The notes under the pieces: model-generated | The model's input: the letters and a program-made list of their open reading frames with translations, nothing else | The model's database searches: none | Told to the model about the DNA's origin: nothing | In this document: piece after piece, positions 42,310 to 51,279 of the stretch | How the letters are laid out: each line of letters opens with the position of its first letter | How positions within the stretch are numbered: position 1 is the stretch's first letter | Program-made: the position numbers and the translations under genes | Assembly: GCA_964500205.1 (NCBI GenBank) | Contig: CAZCNS010000017.1 | Span: forward strand, 12,251 to 76,250 | DNA: 64,000 bases | Direction of reading: 5' to 3' | From: UBA10329 sp964500205 | GTDB lineage: Bacteria; Bacteroidota; Bacteroidia; UBA10329

Positions 42310-44076
42310 ATGAAACAGTTTTTCAAATTCGTCCTAGCCAGTGCCGTGGGTCTGGTGCTTGGCATTTTCCTTCTTTTCGCAATCATTGCCGGTATAGGTT
42401 CCTCGCTTGGCAGCAAGGGTGAGGTCACTGTGAATGACAACTCCGTTCTGCACATGAAACTCGACAGCGAGATCAAGGAACGCGGTATCGAGAAGCCATT
42501 CGACATAGACCCCTCTACTTTCAAGCCCAAGTCGAGCATTGGCCTGAATGACATCTTAGCCTCGCTCGAAAAGGCTGCTGATGACGATCGCATCAAGGGC
42601 ATCTACATTGATGTTACCAACGTTCCAGCAGGCATGGCAACGGTAGAAGAAATCAGAAATGGAATCATTCGTTTCAAGGAGAGCGGCAAGTGGGTGGTGG
42701 CCTACAGTGAGATCTACACGCAGAAAGCATACTACGTGGCGTCCGTTGCAGATGAGATATGGCTCAATCCGCAGGGAATGGTGGAATGGAAGGGTTTGGG
42801 TTCCCAGGTGATGTTCCTTAAGAACATGTTCGAGAAACTTGAACTCGAGCCACAGATAATCCGCTACGGTAAATTCAAAAGTGCCGTAGAACCATTGATG
42901 TTGGAGAAAATGAGTGATGCCAACAGACTTCAGACCATGACCTACATGAACACTTTGTGGGAGAAGATGCTGGAGGGCATAGCTGAAAGCAGGGGAAAGA
43001 CCACAACCGAACTAAACAACATGGCACAGGCTGCGTCCATCAGAAAAGCTACGCATGCGCTTGAGAATGGACTTGTGGACAACCTTGTCTATAAGGATGA
43101 GGTTCTTTCCAACCTTCGCGAACGACTTGGGCTTGAGAAAGAGGACGATAAGATCGAGTTCATTGCCCTGAGCAGTTACAAGGATGCAAAAATCGACAAG
43201 AAGGAGGACGCCTCCGGGTCAAAGGACCGGATAGCTGTCATCTATGCCGTAGGTGGCATTGACATGGGTGAAGGTGATGACGAGAGCATAGGCTCTGAGA
43301 CCATTTCCAAAGAGATACGCAAGGCCCGTTTGGACGATAAGGTGAAAGCCATTGTGCTCCGCATTAATAGTGGGGGCGGCAGCGCACTCGCCTCTGACAT
43401 CATCTGGCGTGAGACCATTCTTGCGAAGGAAAAGAAGCCTTTCATTGTTTCGTTCGGTGATGTAGCGGCATCTGGCGGCTATTACATAGCCTGTGCAGCA
43501 GATACCATTGTGGCTCAACCCAATACCATTACAGGTTCTATCGGGGTTTTCGGTGTACTGTTCAACGCTCAGAAAATGCTCCAGAACAAGTTCGGTATCA
43601 ATGTGGATACGGTCAAGACCAATCAGTTCGCTGACCTTGGAGGCCCGCTTCGCCCACTTACTGACGTGGAGCGCGAGATCATTCAGGAAGGAGTCAACGA
43701 CATCTACTTCGACTTCATCGGTAAAGTGGCGGAGGGTCGTAGAATGACGACCGATCAGGTGGACAGCATCGGTCAGGGGCGCGTTTGGAGCGGTACGGAC
43801 GCTCTTCGCATCGGATTGGTAGATGTCTTGGGGGGAATAGGAGAGGCAATTGACATCGCAGCCGCAAAAGCTGGCCTTGATGACTATCGCGTAGTTGAGA
43901 TGCCAGAGGCGAAAGACCCCATGGAACAATTGCTGAAGCAGCTTAAAGGAGGCGGACAAGAGGCTCTTCTTGAAGCACGGCTCGGCAACTACTATCGCTA
44001 TCTCAAAGACGTAGAGGGGATGATGAACATGCAGGGTGTTCAGGCAAGAATGCCCTACACCATCTACATCGATTAA
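42310..44076 (+). CDS. sppA: Signal peptide peptidase SppA, 67K type
   Basis: A 588-residue membrane protease with one N-terminal transmembrane helix (FKFVLASAVGLVLGIFLLFAIIAG) and two tandem SppA domains. The general-base lysine lies in the first half (YGKFKSAVEPL). The nucleophile serine lies in the second half (GDVAASGGYYIACAADTI), preceded by NSGGGSALASD. This long form degrades cleaved signal peptides in the inner membrane. The gene ends in a strong terminator and appears monocistronic. Confidence 0.95.
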   Translation: MKQFFKFVLASAVGLVLGIFLLFAIIAGIGSSLGSKGEVTVNDNSVLHMKLDSEIKERGIEKPFDIDPSTFKPKSSIGLNDILASLEKAADDDRIKGIYIDVTNVPAGMATVEEIRNGIIRFKESGKWVVAYSEIYTQKAYYVASVADEIWLNPQGMVEWKGLGSQVMFLKNMFEKLELEPQIIRYGKFKSAVEPLMLEKMSDANRLQTMTYMNTLWEKMLEGIAESRGKTTTELNNMAQAASIRKATHALENGLVDNLVYKDEVLSNLRERLGLEKEDDKIEFIALSSYKDAKIDKKEDASGSKDRIAVIYAVGGIDMGEGDDESIGSETISKEIRKARLDDKVKAIVLRINSGGGSALASDIIWRETILAKEKKPFIVSFGDVAASGGYYIACAADTIVAQPNTITGSIGVFGVLFNAQKMLQNKFGINVDTVKTNQFADLGGPLRPLTDVEREIIQEGVNDIYFDFIGKVAEGRRMTTDQVDSIGQGRVWSGTDALRIGLVDVLGGIGEAIDIAAAKAGLDDYRVVEMPEAKDPMEQLLKQLKGGGQEALLEARLGNYYRYLKDVEGMMNMQGVQARMPYTIYID

Positions 44077-44098
44077 AACATCATAACAAGCCTGAGTA

Positions 44099-44134
44099 AA
44101 ACCCCGCAAGCCGCTCTAGGTCTGCGGGGTTTTG
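44099..44134 (+). terminator. Rho-independent terminator after sppA
   Basis: AAAACCCCGCA / TGCGGGGTTTT form an 11-bp stem around a 14-nt loop; the T-rich tail continues to 44135. The inverted A/T arms would also work on the opposite strand. Confidence 0.85.
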
Positions 44135-44158
44135 CCTTTCTTGGCAACCCTGAACAGC

Positions 44159-45676
44159 ATGCTCAACTCAGTGGTCACCTGGCTGATGAAGAAGCGGAGA
44201 CATCAGCGAGAGCTGTTTCTGCGGTATCCCAATGACGTACAGAAAGATGTGCTGGGCAACTTGCTCCAGGCTGCTGAGAGAACGGAATTCGGTAAGACAT
44301 ATGACTTTCACTCCATACGAGGAGCGGATGATTTCCGGCAGCGCATCCCTCTGCAGGACTACGATTCCTTGAAGCCGCTCATAGACCGTCACAGAAAAGG
44401 AGAGAACAATGTGATATGGCCCTCGACCATCAAGTGGTTTGCGAAATCCAGCGGTACGACCAACACCCGAAGCAAATTCATACCGGTCAGCACCGAGGCA
44501 CTGGAGGAGTGCCATTTCAAAGGCGGAAAAGACATGTTGGGCATGTACTGTCAGAATCATCCCGACACGAAGATCTTCTCCGGCAAAGGACTGTCCATCG
44601 GTGGTTCCCATCAGGTGGACAGCGAGCAGCCCAATGTCTTTCAAGGAGATCTTTCAGCTGTGCTGCTCCAGAATCTTCCATTGTGGACAGAACTCTTCCG
44701 CACTCCAAAGCTGGAAGTTGCCCTGATGGACGACTGGGAAGCGAAAATGGCGGAGATGATTCGAATCACAAAGGGTCAGAACATCACCAACATTCAGGGC
44801 GTTCCATCCTGGACCTTGGTACTGCTGCAAAGAATACTCACTGAGACGGTAAAAACGTCCATTTCAGAGGTATGGCCCAATCTTGAGGTATTCTTTCACG
44901 GAGCAGTGAGTTTCGTACCCTATCGCGCACAGTTCAAACAGGTAATCGGAGGAAGTGGTATCAATTACATGGAGACCTACAATGCCTCCGAGGGTTTTTT
45001 TGCCATTCAGGACCGTCCAGATTCGGACGACATGTTGCTGATGCTCGATTATGGTATCTACTACGAGTTCATACCCATGGAGCAATGGCATAGAGACCAG
45101 CCCGAGTCTCTGCTGCTTCACGAGGTGGAGGTCGGAAAACAGTATGCCTTGATAATCTCAACAAATGCAGGGCTTTGGAGATATGCCATAGGGGACACTG
45201 TGACTTTCACATCAACGGACCCTTTCAGGATCAGGGTGACAGGTAGGACCAAGCATTTCATCAACGCATTCGGTGAAGAGCTGATAATTGAGAATGCTGA
45301 AAAAGCGATCAGAGCCGCCTGCATCGGCACAAACTCTGAGATCACGGACTACACTGCAGCGCCTCTGTTCATAAGCGATAAGACCAATGGTCGCCACGAG
45401 TGGCTCATAGAGTTTGCCACTCCCCCACCCCGCATAGAGCATTTTGCAAAACTGCTGGACAATACCCTGAGGGAACTGAACTCAGACTATGATGCCAAAA
45501 GAAAGGGGGATATGGTACTGTCCGCACCATTGGTCCGTAGCATCCCGAGTGGAACATTCTACAATTGGATGGCCTCCAGAGGTAAACTTGGTGGACAACA
45601 CAAAGTACCTCGCCTGAGCAACGATCGGACCCACGTAGAAGATATTCTCGACAATCTGAAAAACCTGCAACGCTGA
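44159..45676 (+). CDS. GH3 auxin-responsive-promoter-like acyl-acid-amido synthetase family protein
   Basis: With the ATG at 44159 (MLNSVVTWLMKKRRHQ) the protein has 505 residues. It belongs to the ANL-superfamily GH3 group: the nucleotide loop KSSGTTNTRSKFIP, YNASEGFFAIQ and GLWRYAIGDTVTF match plant GH3 enzymes, which adenylate a carboxylic acid and join it to an amino acid. Bacterial homologues are widespread in Bacteroidota, with substrate unknown. The upstream ATG at 44132 lies inside the sppA terminator and is rejected. Confidence 0.88.
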   Translation: MLNSVVTWLMKKRRHQRELFLRYPNDVQKDVLGNLLQAAERTEFGKTYDFHSIRGADDFRQRIPLQDYDSLKPLIDRHRKGENNVIWPSTIKWFAKSSGTTNTRSKFIPVSTEALEECHFKGGKDMLGMYCQNHPDTKIFSGKGLSIGGSHQVDSEQPNVFQGDLSAVLLQNLPLWTELFRTPKLEVALMDDWEAKMAEMIRITKGQNITNIQGVPSWTLVLLQRILTETVKTSISEVWPNLEVFFHGAVSFVPYRAQFKQVIGGSGINYMETYNASEGFFAIQDRPDSDDMLLMLDYGIYYEFIPMEQWHRDQPESLLLHEVEVGKQYALIISTNAGLWRYAIGDTVTFTSTDPFRIRVTGRTKHFINAFGEELIIENAEKAIRAACIGTNSEITDYTAAPLFISDKTNGRHEWLIEFATPPPRIEHFAKLLDNTLRELNSDYDAKRKGDMVLSAPLVRSIPSGTFYNWMASRGKLGGQHKVPRLSNDRTHVEDILDNLKNLQR

Positions 45677-45734
45677 TTCTAGCCAGACTTATGACTGCTC
45701 GCAAAGGCGTATCATTGCAACCTACTGCAAGGAG

Positions 45735-46709
45735 ATGAAGAATTTCGCTTTGATAGGTGCTGCGGGCTATATCGCCCCGCGCCACATGAAGGCCGTCAAA
45801 GACAACGGGCATGCTCTGATAGCTGCCTTTGACCCGTTTGACAGCGTAGGTGTTGTGGACAGCTATTTTCCAAATGCCGACTTCTTCACTGAGTTCGAGC
45901 GCTTTGACCGTCACGTGGACAAACTAAGACGCATGGGGACCGGTCTCGACTTCGTATCCATCTGCTCCCCTAACTATCTCCATGATGCTCATATCCGCTT
46001 CGGACTGCGCAATGGGGCTGATGTCATCTGTGAGAAGCCGATAGTACTCAATCCTTGGAATGTCGATGCGCTCTCTGAGATGGAATCTGAATCTGAGGGA
46101 AGCATCTACAACATCCTTCAACTTCGTCTGCATCCAAGCGTGATTGCTCTGAAGAAAATGGTGGATGATGGACCTGCAGATAAGACGTACGACTTCGACC
46201 TCACCTACATCACCTCACGCGGTAAATGGTACTACACCAGTTGGAAAGGCGACACTATGAAATCCGGGGGAATTGCCACCAATATCGGGGTTCATTTCTT
46301 TGACATGCTTCAGTGGGTCTTCGGGCCGGTGTCGAAAAGTGTGGTGAATGTTCATACCCATGACCGTGCGGCCGGATTTCTCGAACTCAAAAAAGCCCGG
46401 GTGCGCTGGTTCCTTAGCATCAATGCCGATACACTGCCCGAGAGCTGCGCAGCACAGGGGAAACGGACTTACCGATCGATGACCCTGGAAGGTCATGAAA
46501 TTGAATTCAGCGATGGGTTCACAGAGCTGCACACGCTCAGCTACAAGGAGATACTCGAAGGACGTGGATTCGGCATCAACGAATCACGTCCTTCGATAGA
46601 ACTCGTTCATCAGATCAGAAATGCGGAGGTGACAGGTTTAAAGGGAGATTACCACCCCTTTTGCAACAAAAAAGTGGCAATGCACCCGTTTGATGGTCAA
46701 CAGTTCTGA
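45735..46709 (+). CDS. Gfo/Idh/MocA oxidoreductase, WlbA/WbpB-like (UDP-GlcNAcA 3-dehydrogenase type)
   Basis: A 324-residue NAD-binding oxidoreductase. The Rossmann start FALIGAAGYIAPRHMKAV, the CEKPIVLNPWN motif with catalytic lysine, and the C-terminal GGIATNIGVHFFDML motif with its histidine match WlbA/WbpB. Those enzymes oxidise UDP-N-acetylglucosaminuronic acid at C3 on the route to di-N-acetylated mannuronate sugars. The WlbC/E and epimerase partners are not in the window. It heads the exopolysaccharide operon, so a sugar-nucleotide role is well supported. Confidence 0.85.
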   Translation: MKNFALIGAAGYIAPRHMKAVKDNGHALIAAFDPFDSVGVVDSYFPNADFFTEFERFDRHVDKLRRMGTGLDFVSICSPNYLHDAHIRFGLRNGADVICEKPIVLNPWNVDALSEMESESEGSIYNILQLRLHPSVIALKKMVDDGPADKTYDFDLTYITSRGKWYYTSWKGDTMKSGGIATNIGVHFFDMLQWVFGPVSKSVVNVHTHDRAAGFLELKKARVRWFLSINADTLPESCAAQGKRTYRSMTLEGHEIEFSDGFTELHTLSYKEILEGRGFGINESRPSIELVHQIRNAEVTGLKGDYHPFCNKKVAMHPFDGQQF

Positions 46710-46778
46710 GCTGACTTGAACGGAAATCACCTCAGACCAGCAGCGCAAGTGAGAACAGACCATCGGAACAAGCCAAAG

Positions 46779-47696
46779 ATGAGTATCGGCAAGGAGCCAT
46801 ATTTCCGTGGGTTGAGCTGGGCATGGCTGCTACTGCCTGTTCTGCTGTTGTCCTCATGCGACCGGCTGCTGTTCCGCAACCTGATGCTCCGCACAGATGC
46901 CGACTATGCCTACAAGGAGTTTGAGGACATTGATGACCGTGAGTATCGTTTGGCACCGAATGACATTCTGATAGTTCGCGTTTTTGCCAATGACGGCTTC
47001 GACATGGTGAATATAGCGGGTTTCGGCCGTGGTACGGCCAACCCTCAGATGGGCGCAGCGGGAGGAATAGGTGCCGCAGGAGGAATAGGTGCCGCAGGAG
47101 GAATGGGCGCAGCGGGAGGAATGGGCGCAGCTGGGGGAATGGGCGCAGGTGGCCGGATGATGATGCGTGGTGGCGGTGGCGGCAATCTGGTTCTGAGGGT
47201 CGAGTTCGATGGATTCGTAAAGATGCCCGTGAGCGGAATGGTGTACCTCGAGGGACTCACAGTCCGTCAGGCAGAGATGCTTCTGGAGGACTATTACTCT
47301 GAATTCATCAACAAGCCATTTGTGCTCGTGGATGTTTTCGATAAGCGAGTTTTCCTTTTTATGGGTGATCAGACGCAGGTGGTTCCGCTGTTCAGAGACA
47401 ACATCACCCTGTTTGAGATCTTGGCTCAAGTAGGTGGAATCCCGATGGACGGAAAGGCCGACAAAGTGAAGCTGATACGCGGTGATCTCCGAAATCCTGA
47501 TGTACATGTCATCGATCTGTCTACTCTGAAAGGCGTCCAGAATGCAGACCTTGTGATGCAGGCCAACGACATTATCTACGTAGAAGTAAGGCGCAGGTAT
47601 GCCCAGCGTACTGTTGCAGAACTGGCACCATGGTTGTCTCTGCTCACTTTCTCAATCACAACCCCGCTGACAATCATCGCGCTGCTTAGATTATGA
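46779..47696 (+). CDS. Polysaccharide export outer-membrane lipoprotein (Wza family) with glycine/alanine-rich repeat
   Basis: From the ATG at 46779 the protein has 305 residues with a lipoprotein signal (LLLSSC, Cys27). The polysaccharide export domain starts at YRLAPNDILIVRVF and continues after residue 135 (VEFDGFVKMPVSGMVYLEGLTVRQAEML). A SLBB-like part and a C-terminal transmembrane helix follow. Between the two parts of the export domain, residues 92-135 are GAAGG(I/M) repeats plus an RMMMRGGGGG stretch not expected in this family. It should form the outer-membrane channel for the polymer. The TTG at 46716 gives a longer but less likely form. Confidence 0.9.
   Translation: MSIGKEPYFRGLSWAWLLLPVLLLSSCDRLLFRNLMLRTDADYAYKEFEDIDDREYRLAPNDILIVRVFANDGFDMVNIAGFGRGTANPQMGAAGGIGAAGGIGAAGGMGAAGGMGAAGGMGAGGRMMMRGGGGGNLVLRVEFDGFVKMPVSGMVYLEGLTVRQAEMLLEDYYSEFINKPFVLVDVFDKRVFLFMGDQTQVVPLFRDNITLFEILAQVGGIPMDGKADKVKLIRGDLRNPDVHVIDLSTLKGVQNADLVMQANDIIYVEVRRRYAQRTVAELAPWLSLLTFSITTPLTIIALLRL
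47052..47159 (+). repeat. 18-bp tandem repeats coding GAAGG(I/M) in the Wza-like gene
   Basis: Five full copies and one divergent copy of an 18-bp unit (GGTGCCGCAGGAGGAATA and variants) encode the hexapeptide GAAGGI or GAAGGM. Neighbouring copies differ mainly at wobble positions, which suggests expansion followed by synonymous drift. Confidence 0.9.
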
Positions 47697-47745
47697 CAAA
47701 CGCAACCTTTAGTTGTGTGACCGTCAATGCTGACATTCTTTTCGC

Positions 47746-48180
47746 ATGCTATCCTACTTTCAGACCATCATTACAACTTTTGCAGTGCAGATGGCTTGCG
47801 CGCAAGGTCCTGTGGCAGGATATGACCTTCCACGTCACGAAGTGGTCCAAGAGCATATCGAGGCTCTCGAGCAGATGACCTTAGACCTTGATTCCATAGG
47901 GGCCCAGGAGGTTTCGGCATTAAATATATACCGCGTGCAATATCCGGAGACCTCAGCACTCTGGCCGATACTCGATCGCTTAGAATCACTTTTTGCTGAA
48001 CGGGAGAGACTGCTGTATTCGGTCACAAGTTCAAGCCCAAGCATCGCTCGTTTAGATCACAGTATCAATATCGCAAGACATGACCTTCAACGGGCAGTCG
48101 CGGCATTGGGTGAGATGATTGAATCGGAGTCGTGGAAATATGGTGTTGACAGTCCTCAGAACAGATTACGGAATCCATGA
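47746..48180 (+). CDS. Small secreted coiled-coil protein related to the Wzc periplasmic segment
   Basis: A 144-residue frame with a signal-like start (MLSYFQTIITTFAVQMACAQG). The rest is mostly helical. Residues about 60-125 (LNIYRVQYPET...RERLLYSVTSSSPSIARLDHSI) align without large gaps to residues 348-401 of the Wzc-like protein encoded just downstream (LNVYRLFAFLA...REQLLFMVTETSPAIARLEYEL). It is therefore a paralogous piece of the Wzc periplasmic coiled coil without membrane anchor or kinase. It may bind Wzc or Wza, or be a duplication remnant. The reading frame is intact. Confidence 0.7.
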   Translation: MLSYFQTIITTFAVQMACAQGPVAGYDLPRHEVVQEHIEALEQMTLDLDSIGAQEVSALNIYRVQYPETSALWPILDRLESLFAERERLLYSVTSSSPSIARLDHSINIARHDLQRAVAALGEMIESESWKYGVDSPQNRLRNP

Positions 48181-48242
48181 CGCTGGAACCACAGCCATTT
48201 GTCGCATACTCTTGATGACCTAATGAATAATCGGCATAACCG

Positions 48243-50687
48243 ATGAAACGCCCTCGTCCCAACATCCCATCATTCAATGATGACCTGGACCCAAAACTCC
48301 TTGGGCGCATCGTAGGACAAAGCGTGATCTACATCATACCCATGGTTCTTGTGGCCGTGTTGGCGGGTGCATTATATCTGCGGTTCACTCCATCTGTATA
48401 TGAGACAAGCGCCACTGTGCAAGTTGGTCACGATGTACAAGGACACGCGATTATCGGTATAGGCACCACTATTTACAGTAACAATCTGGTGAAGGAAATG
48501 GAGATGATGAGGTCTCCATACTACCTGCAGAGGTCGCTCGACAAGCTCCAATTGGATGCGAGCTACTTCCTCAAAGGCAATATCCTCAGTGAGGAGCTTT
48601 ATCTCGCATCTCCTTTTCTGGTCACATACCGCATCATCGATGACAAAGTGCTTGACACACCTATATGGCTGACCTTCATCGAAGACTTTCGCGTGTATTA
48701 CGAGTACGCGCTGCAAGGACAGACCTATGGCGCTGAGTTGTCACTTCTGGACAGTATTGTAACACCTCACTTCGCTGCTAAGATTAGTGTGCGGGATCTG
48801 GTGGGGATTATGAATCAGCAGAATGAGGCGAAGAACAAGTATTACTTCACCCTCAACAACATGGACGGTGTCGTAAGGCAGTATTCATCGGCCGTGAAAC
48901 TTTCTGTAGAGAACGCAGACGCTCAACTTGTGCGGATATCACTGCGAGACCGCAACCCACGGAAAGCCACCGACATTGTGAATGTCATCGCTGAAGACGT
49001 TGTGCTTTTCGATCTGGAGCGAAGACAGCAGTCTGCGAACAGTGTGCTTGAATTCGTAGACGATCAACTGGCCAAGATCTACGACAGGCTCTATGACCTT
49101 GAATCGGAGATGATCGCTTTTCAGGGTTTTGACACCGACAACAAACAGCCTGGTCAAGACCTGCTCAAAATGCTTCCTGACCCCTTCAACAGGGTGGCTC
49201 AGATCGAGGAGGACGTGGTCTCGCTCAGAATGGAACTTGATGCACTTGACCGTGTGGACAGTGAACTCGCGTCTGATGCCGACCTTAATGTTTACAGGCT
49301 TTTTGCATTCCTTGCCGCATCTGAATCTAAGGGCAGCCTGAACTCCCTGCTTGAGAAAATGCAAGAACTGATGCTGCAACGCGAACAGCTCCTGTTCATG
49401 GTCACGGAGACCAGCCCGGCCATTGCCAGATTGGAGTATGAACTCAGCATACAGAGAAAATTACTGCGCGAAACGATCAACTCACTCAGAGTTAGCCTGA
49501 ACTCACGTCTCAGATCGCTGGAAAGCCGGAAGAACAGTTACAAAAAGGAGACGGGAAAACCCGGAGAGCCCGATTATGACAAACGAGAGTTCATACGACT
49601 CAAGAGAATCTACGAGGTCAACGAGAGCTTCTATCAATCGCTGGTGGATAAGAAAGCAGCATTCTCGGTAGAGAAGGCAAGCTATATTTCCTCGAACAAG
49701 GTGCTTCAGAATGCAAGAGTTCCCAAGCAGGCCATATTCCCCGATGAGAAGAATGCTTTCCTCTTCCCCATTGCTGCTGCTCTGGTCATCGGACTTGTTA
49801 TCATCATTGCCAGGTACCTCATGCACAACACCATCACCCATCCCGGTCAGGTGAGCAAGTATGTAGACATGCCTATCCTTGGAATCGTCCCTAAGTACGA
49901 GAAAGACATTCCCAACTCGCAGCTTCTTGTCGACAAGCACCCTAAGTCGATGATCACAGAGTCCTTCAGGGCAATCCGTACGAACCTGGAGTTCATTGTA
50001 AGCCAAGACAAGCCCAAGGTGATGTCCTTTACCTCAACCATATCGGGAGAAGGCAAAACCTTTGTGGCTATCAACTTAGGAGGCATCATCGCACTTTCCG
50101 GCAAAAAAGTGGTGATCCTTGACCTTGACATGCGCAAACCAAAGATCCACGTAGGCTTTGCCGTGCCGAATACAGAGGGGATGAGTACGCTGCTCTCCGG
50201 CAAAAGTGAGCTTCACGATGTTCTGAGGCACAGCGATCTCGATAACTTGCACTTCATCACTGCAGGACCTATACCCCCCAACCCTGCGGAATTGATCGTA
50301 AGTCCTGTAATGGATGAGCTTTTGGAAACATTGAAGCAATCTTACGATCTGGTCATCATTGACAACCCGCCAGCCGGCATTGTGACTGACGGTATCGTGA
50401 ACATGCAGCGGGCGGACTACCCCATTTACATCGTTCGGGCGGATTACTCCAAAAAGCCCTACCTGGAAAGCCTGATGCGCCTTCAGGATGACAACGGTCT
50501 GAGGAACCTCAGTGTGATCCTCAACAGCGTGGACACCAAGGGGTCTGCCTATGGGCAAGGATATGGCTATGGGTATGGCTACGGGTATGGGTATGGCTAC
50601 GGATATGGTTACGGATACTATGAAGAAGATTCAGATACCAATCGATACGCTTGGCTACGCAGATTCTTCAAAGGGCGGTACGACTGA
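48243..50687 (+). CDS. Wzc-type polysaccharide co-polymerase / bacterial tyrosine kinase
   Basis: An 814-residue inner-membrane protein. A first transmembrane helix (about 27-46) precedes a Wzz domain, a long periplasmic coiled coil (about 260-480), a second helix (505-524) and a cytoplasmic BY-kinase. The kinase has Walker A ISGEGKTF (600-607), Walker A' VVILDLDMRKP (623-633) and Walker B LVIIDNPP (703-710). The C-terminal tyrosine cluster is unusual: GY dipeptide repeats at 773-792, ending YYEEDSD. Autophosphorylation there would control polymer length and export with Wza. It sits between the Wzc-fragment gene and rfbC. Confidence 0.94.
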   Translation: MKRPRPNIPSFNDDLDPKLLGRIVGQSVIYIIPMVLVAVLAGALYLRFTPSVYETSATVQVGHDVQGHAIIGIGTTIYSNNLVKEMEMMRSPYYLQRSLDKLQLDASYFLKGNILSEELYLASPFLVTYRIIDDKVLDTPIWLTFIEDFRVYYEYALQGQTYGAELSLLDSIVTPHFAAKISVRDLVGIMNQQNEAKNKYYFTLNNMDGVVRQYSSAVKLSVENADAQLVRISLRDRNPRKATDIVNVIAEDVVLFDLERRQQSANSVLEFVDDQLAKIYDRLYDLESEMIAFQGFDTDNKQPGQDLLKMLPDPFNRVAQIEEDVVSLRMELDALDRVDSELASDADLNVYRLFAFLAASESKGSLNSLLEKMQELMLQREQLLFMVTETSPAIARLEYELSIQRKLLRETINSLRVSLNSRLRSLESRKNSYKKETGKPGEPDYDKREFIRLKRIYEVNESFYQSLVDKKAAFSVEKASYISSNKVLQNARVPKQAIFPDEKNAFLFPIAAALVIGLVIIIARYLMHNTITHPGQVSKYVDMPILGIVPKYEKDIPNSQLLVDKHPKSMITESFRAIRTNLEFIVSQDKPKVMSFTSTISGEGKTFVAINLGGIIALSGKKVVILDLDMRKPKIHVGFAVPNTEGMSTLLSGKSELHDVLRHSDLDNLHFITAGPIPPNPAELIVSPVMDELLETLKQSYDLVIIDNPPAGIVTDGIVNMQRADYPIYIVRADYSKKPYLESLMRLQDDNGLRNLSVILNSVDTKGSAYGQGYGYGYGYGYGYGYGYGYGYYEEDSDTNRYAWLRRFFKGRYD
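50559..50618 (+). repeat. Hexanucleotide-type repeat coding the Gly-Tyr tail of Wzc
   Basis: About ten GGNTAY units encode alternating Gly-Tyr at residues 773-792. Codons vary (ggc/ggg/gga/ggt, tat/tac), so the array is maintained at the protein level as well as by slippage. Confidence 0.85.
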
Positions 50688-50695
50688 CAGAAAGC

Positions 50696-51238
50696 ATGGA
50701 ACTTATTACTACTGACCTCAGCGGACTGCTGATCCTGAAGCCAAAGGTTTTCGAGGATGAAAGAGGGTATTTTTTTGAAACTTTCAGACAAGACGCCTTC
50801 CAACGAATCGGAGTAGCTATTGAGGTTGTTCAGTCGAATATCTCAAAATCAGACCGTGGCGTAGTCAGAGGTCTGCACTTTCAGAACCCGCCCCATGCTC
50901 AAGGCAAGCTTGTGAGGGTGCTTAGAGGCAGCGTTCTTGACGTAGCGGTTGACATACGGAAAAACTCCCCTACGTTCGGCAAGTCTTTCAGCATCGAGCT
51001 CTCAGAGAGCAACAAACTCGGATTGTGGATTCCAGCAGGATTCGCACACGGATTTCGCACCTTGGAGGATGACACGCTCTTTTATTATGACTGCACAGCA
51101 CTCTACAATCCTGCTGCCGAGGGTGGAATCCTGTGGAATGACCCTGAGCTTGGAATTGACTGGGGAATTGAAAATCCGACACTCTCGGCCAAGGATGCCG
51201 CAGCCCCCCGATTAAGTGATTGCATCAGTATGTTTTAG
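50696..51238 (+). CDS. rfbC: dTDP-4-dehydrorhamnose 3,5-epimerase
   Basis: With the ATG at 50696 the protein has 180 residues. The RmlC cupin shows FEDERGYFFETFR, SKSDRGVVRGLHFQNPP with the catalytic histidine, and the VDIRKNSPTFGK and IPAGFAHGF motifs. It makes dTDP-4-keto-rhamnose for polymer sugars. RfbA, B and D are not in the window. It begins 8 bp after wzc in the same operon. Confidence 0.95.
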   Translation: MELITTDLSGLLILKPKVFEDERGYFFETFRQDAFQRIGVAIEVVQSNISKSDRGVVRGLHFQNPPHAQGKLVRVLRGSVLDVAVDIRKNSPTFGKSFSIELSESNKLGLWIPAGFAHGFRTLEDDTLFYYDCTALYNPAAEGGILWNDPELGIDWGIENPTLSAKDAAAPRLSDCISMF

Positions 51239-51279
51239 GACTTCGAGATTCAGCCTACTACCTGTCCTTCGCGGCCACG

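Noticed and set aside
44132..44158. Upstream ATG for the GH3-like gene
   Set aside because: Lies within the sppA terminator; the next ATG at 44159 matches the usual family start.
47052..47159. Possible CRISPR-like array
   Set aside because: Units are head-to-tail without spacers and in frame with the surrounding protein.
46854..47507. Minus-strand frame with cysteine/histidine/serine repeats (HSSCAHSS…)
   Set aside because: Repeat is the reverse complement of the 18-bp array coding GAAGG in the Wza-like gene; not a metal-binding protein.
50559..50618. Possible microsatellite frameshift switch
   Set aside because: The unit is a multiple of three bases, so length change cannot switch the frame; only the tail length would vary.
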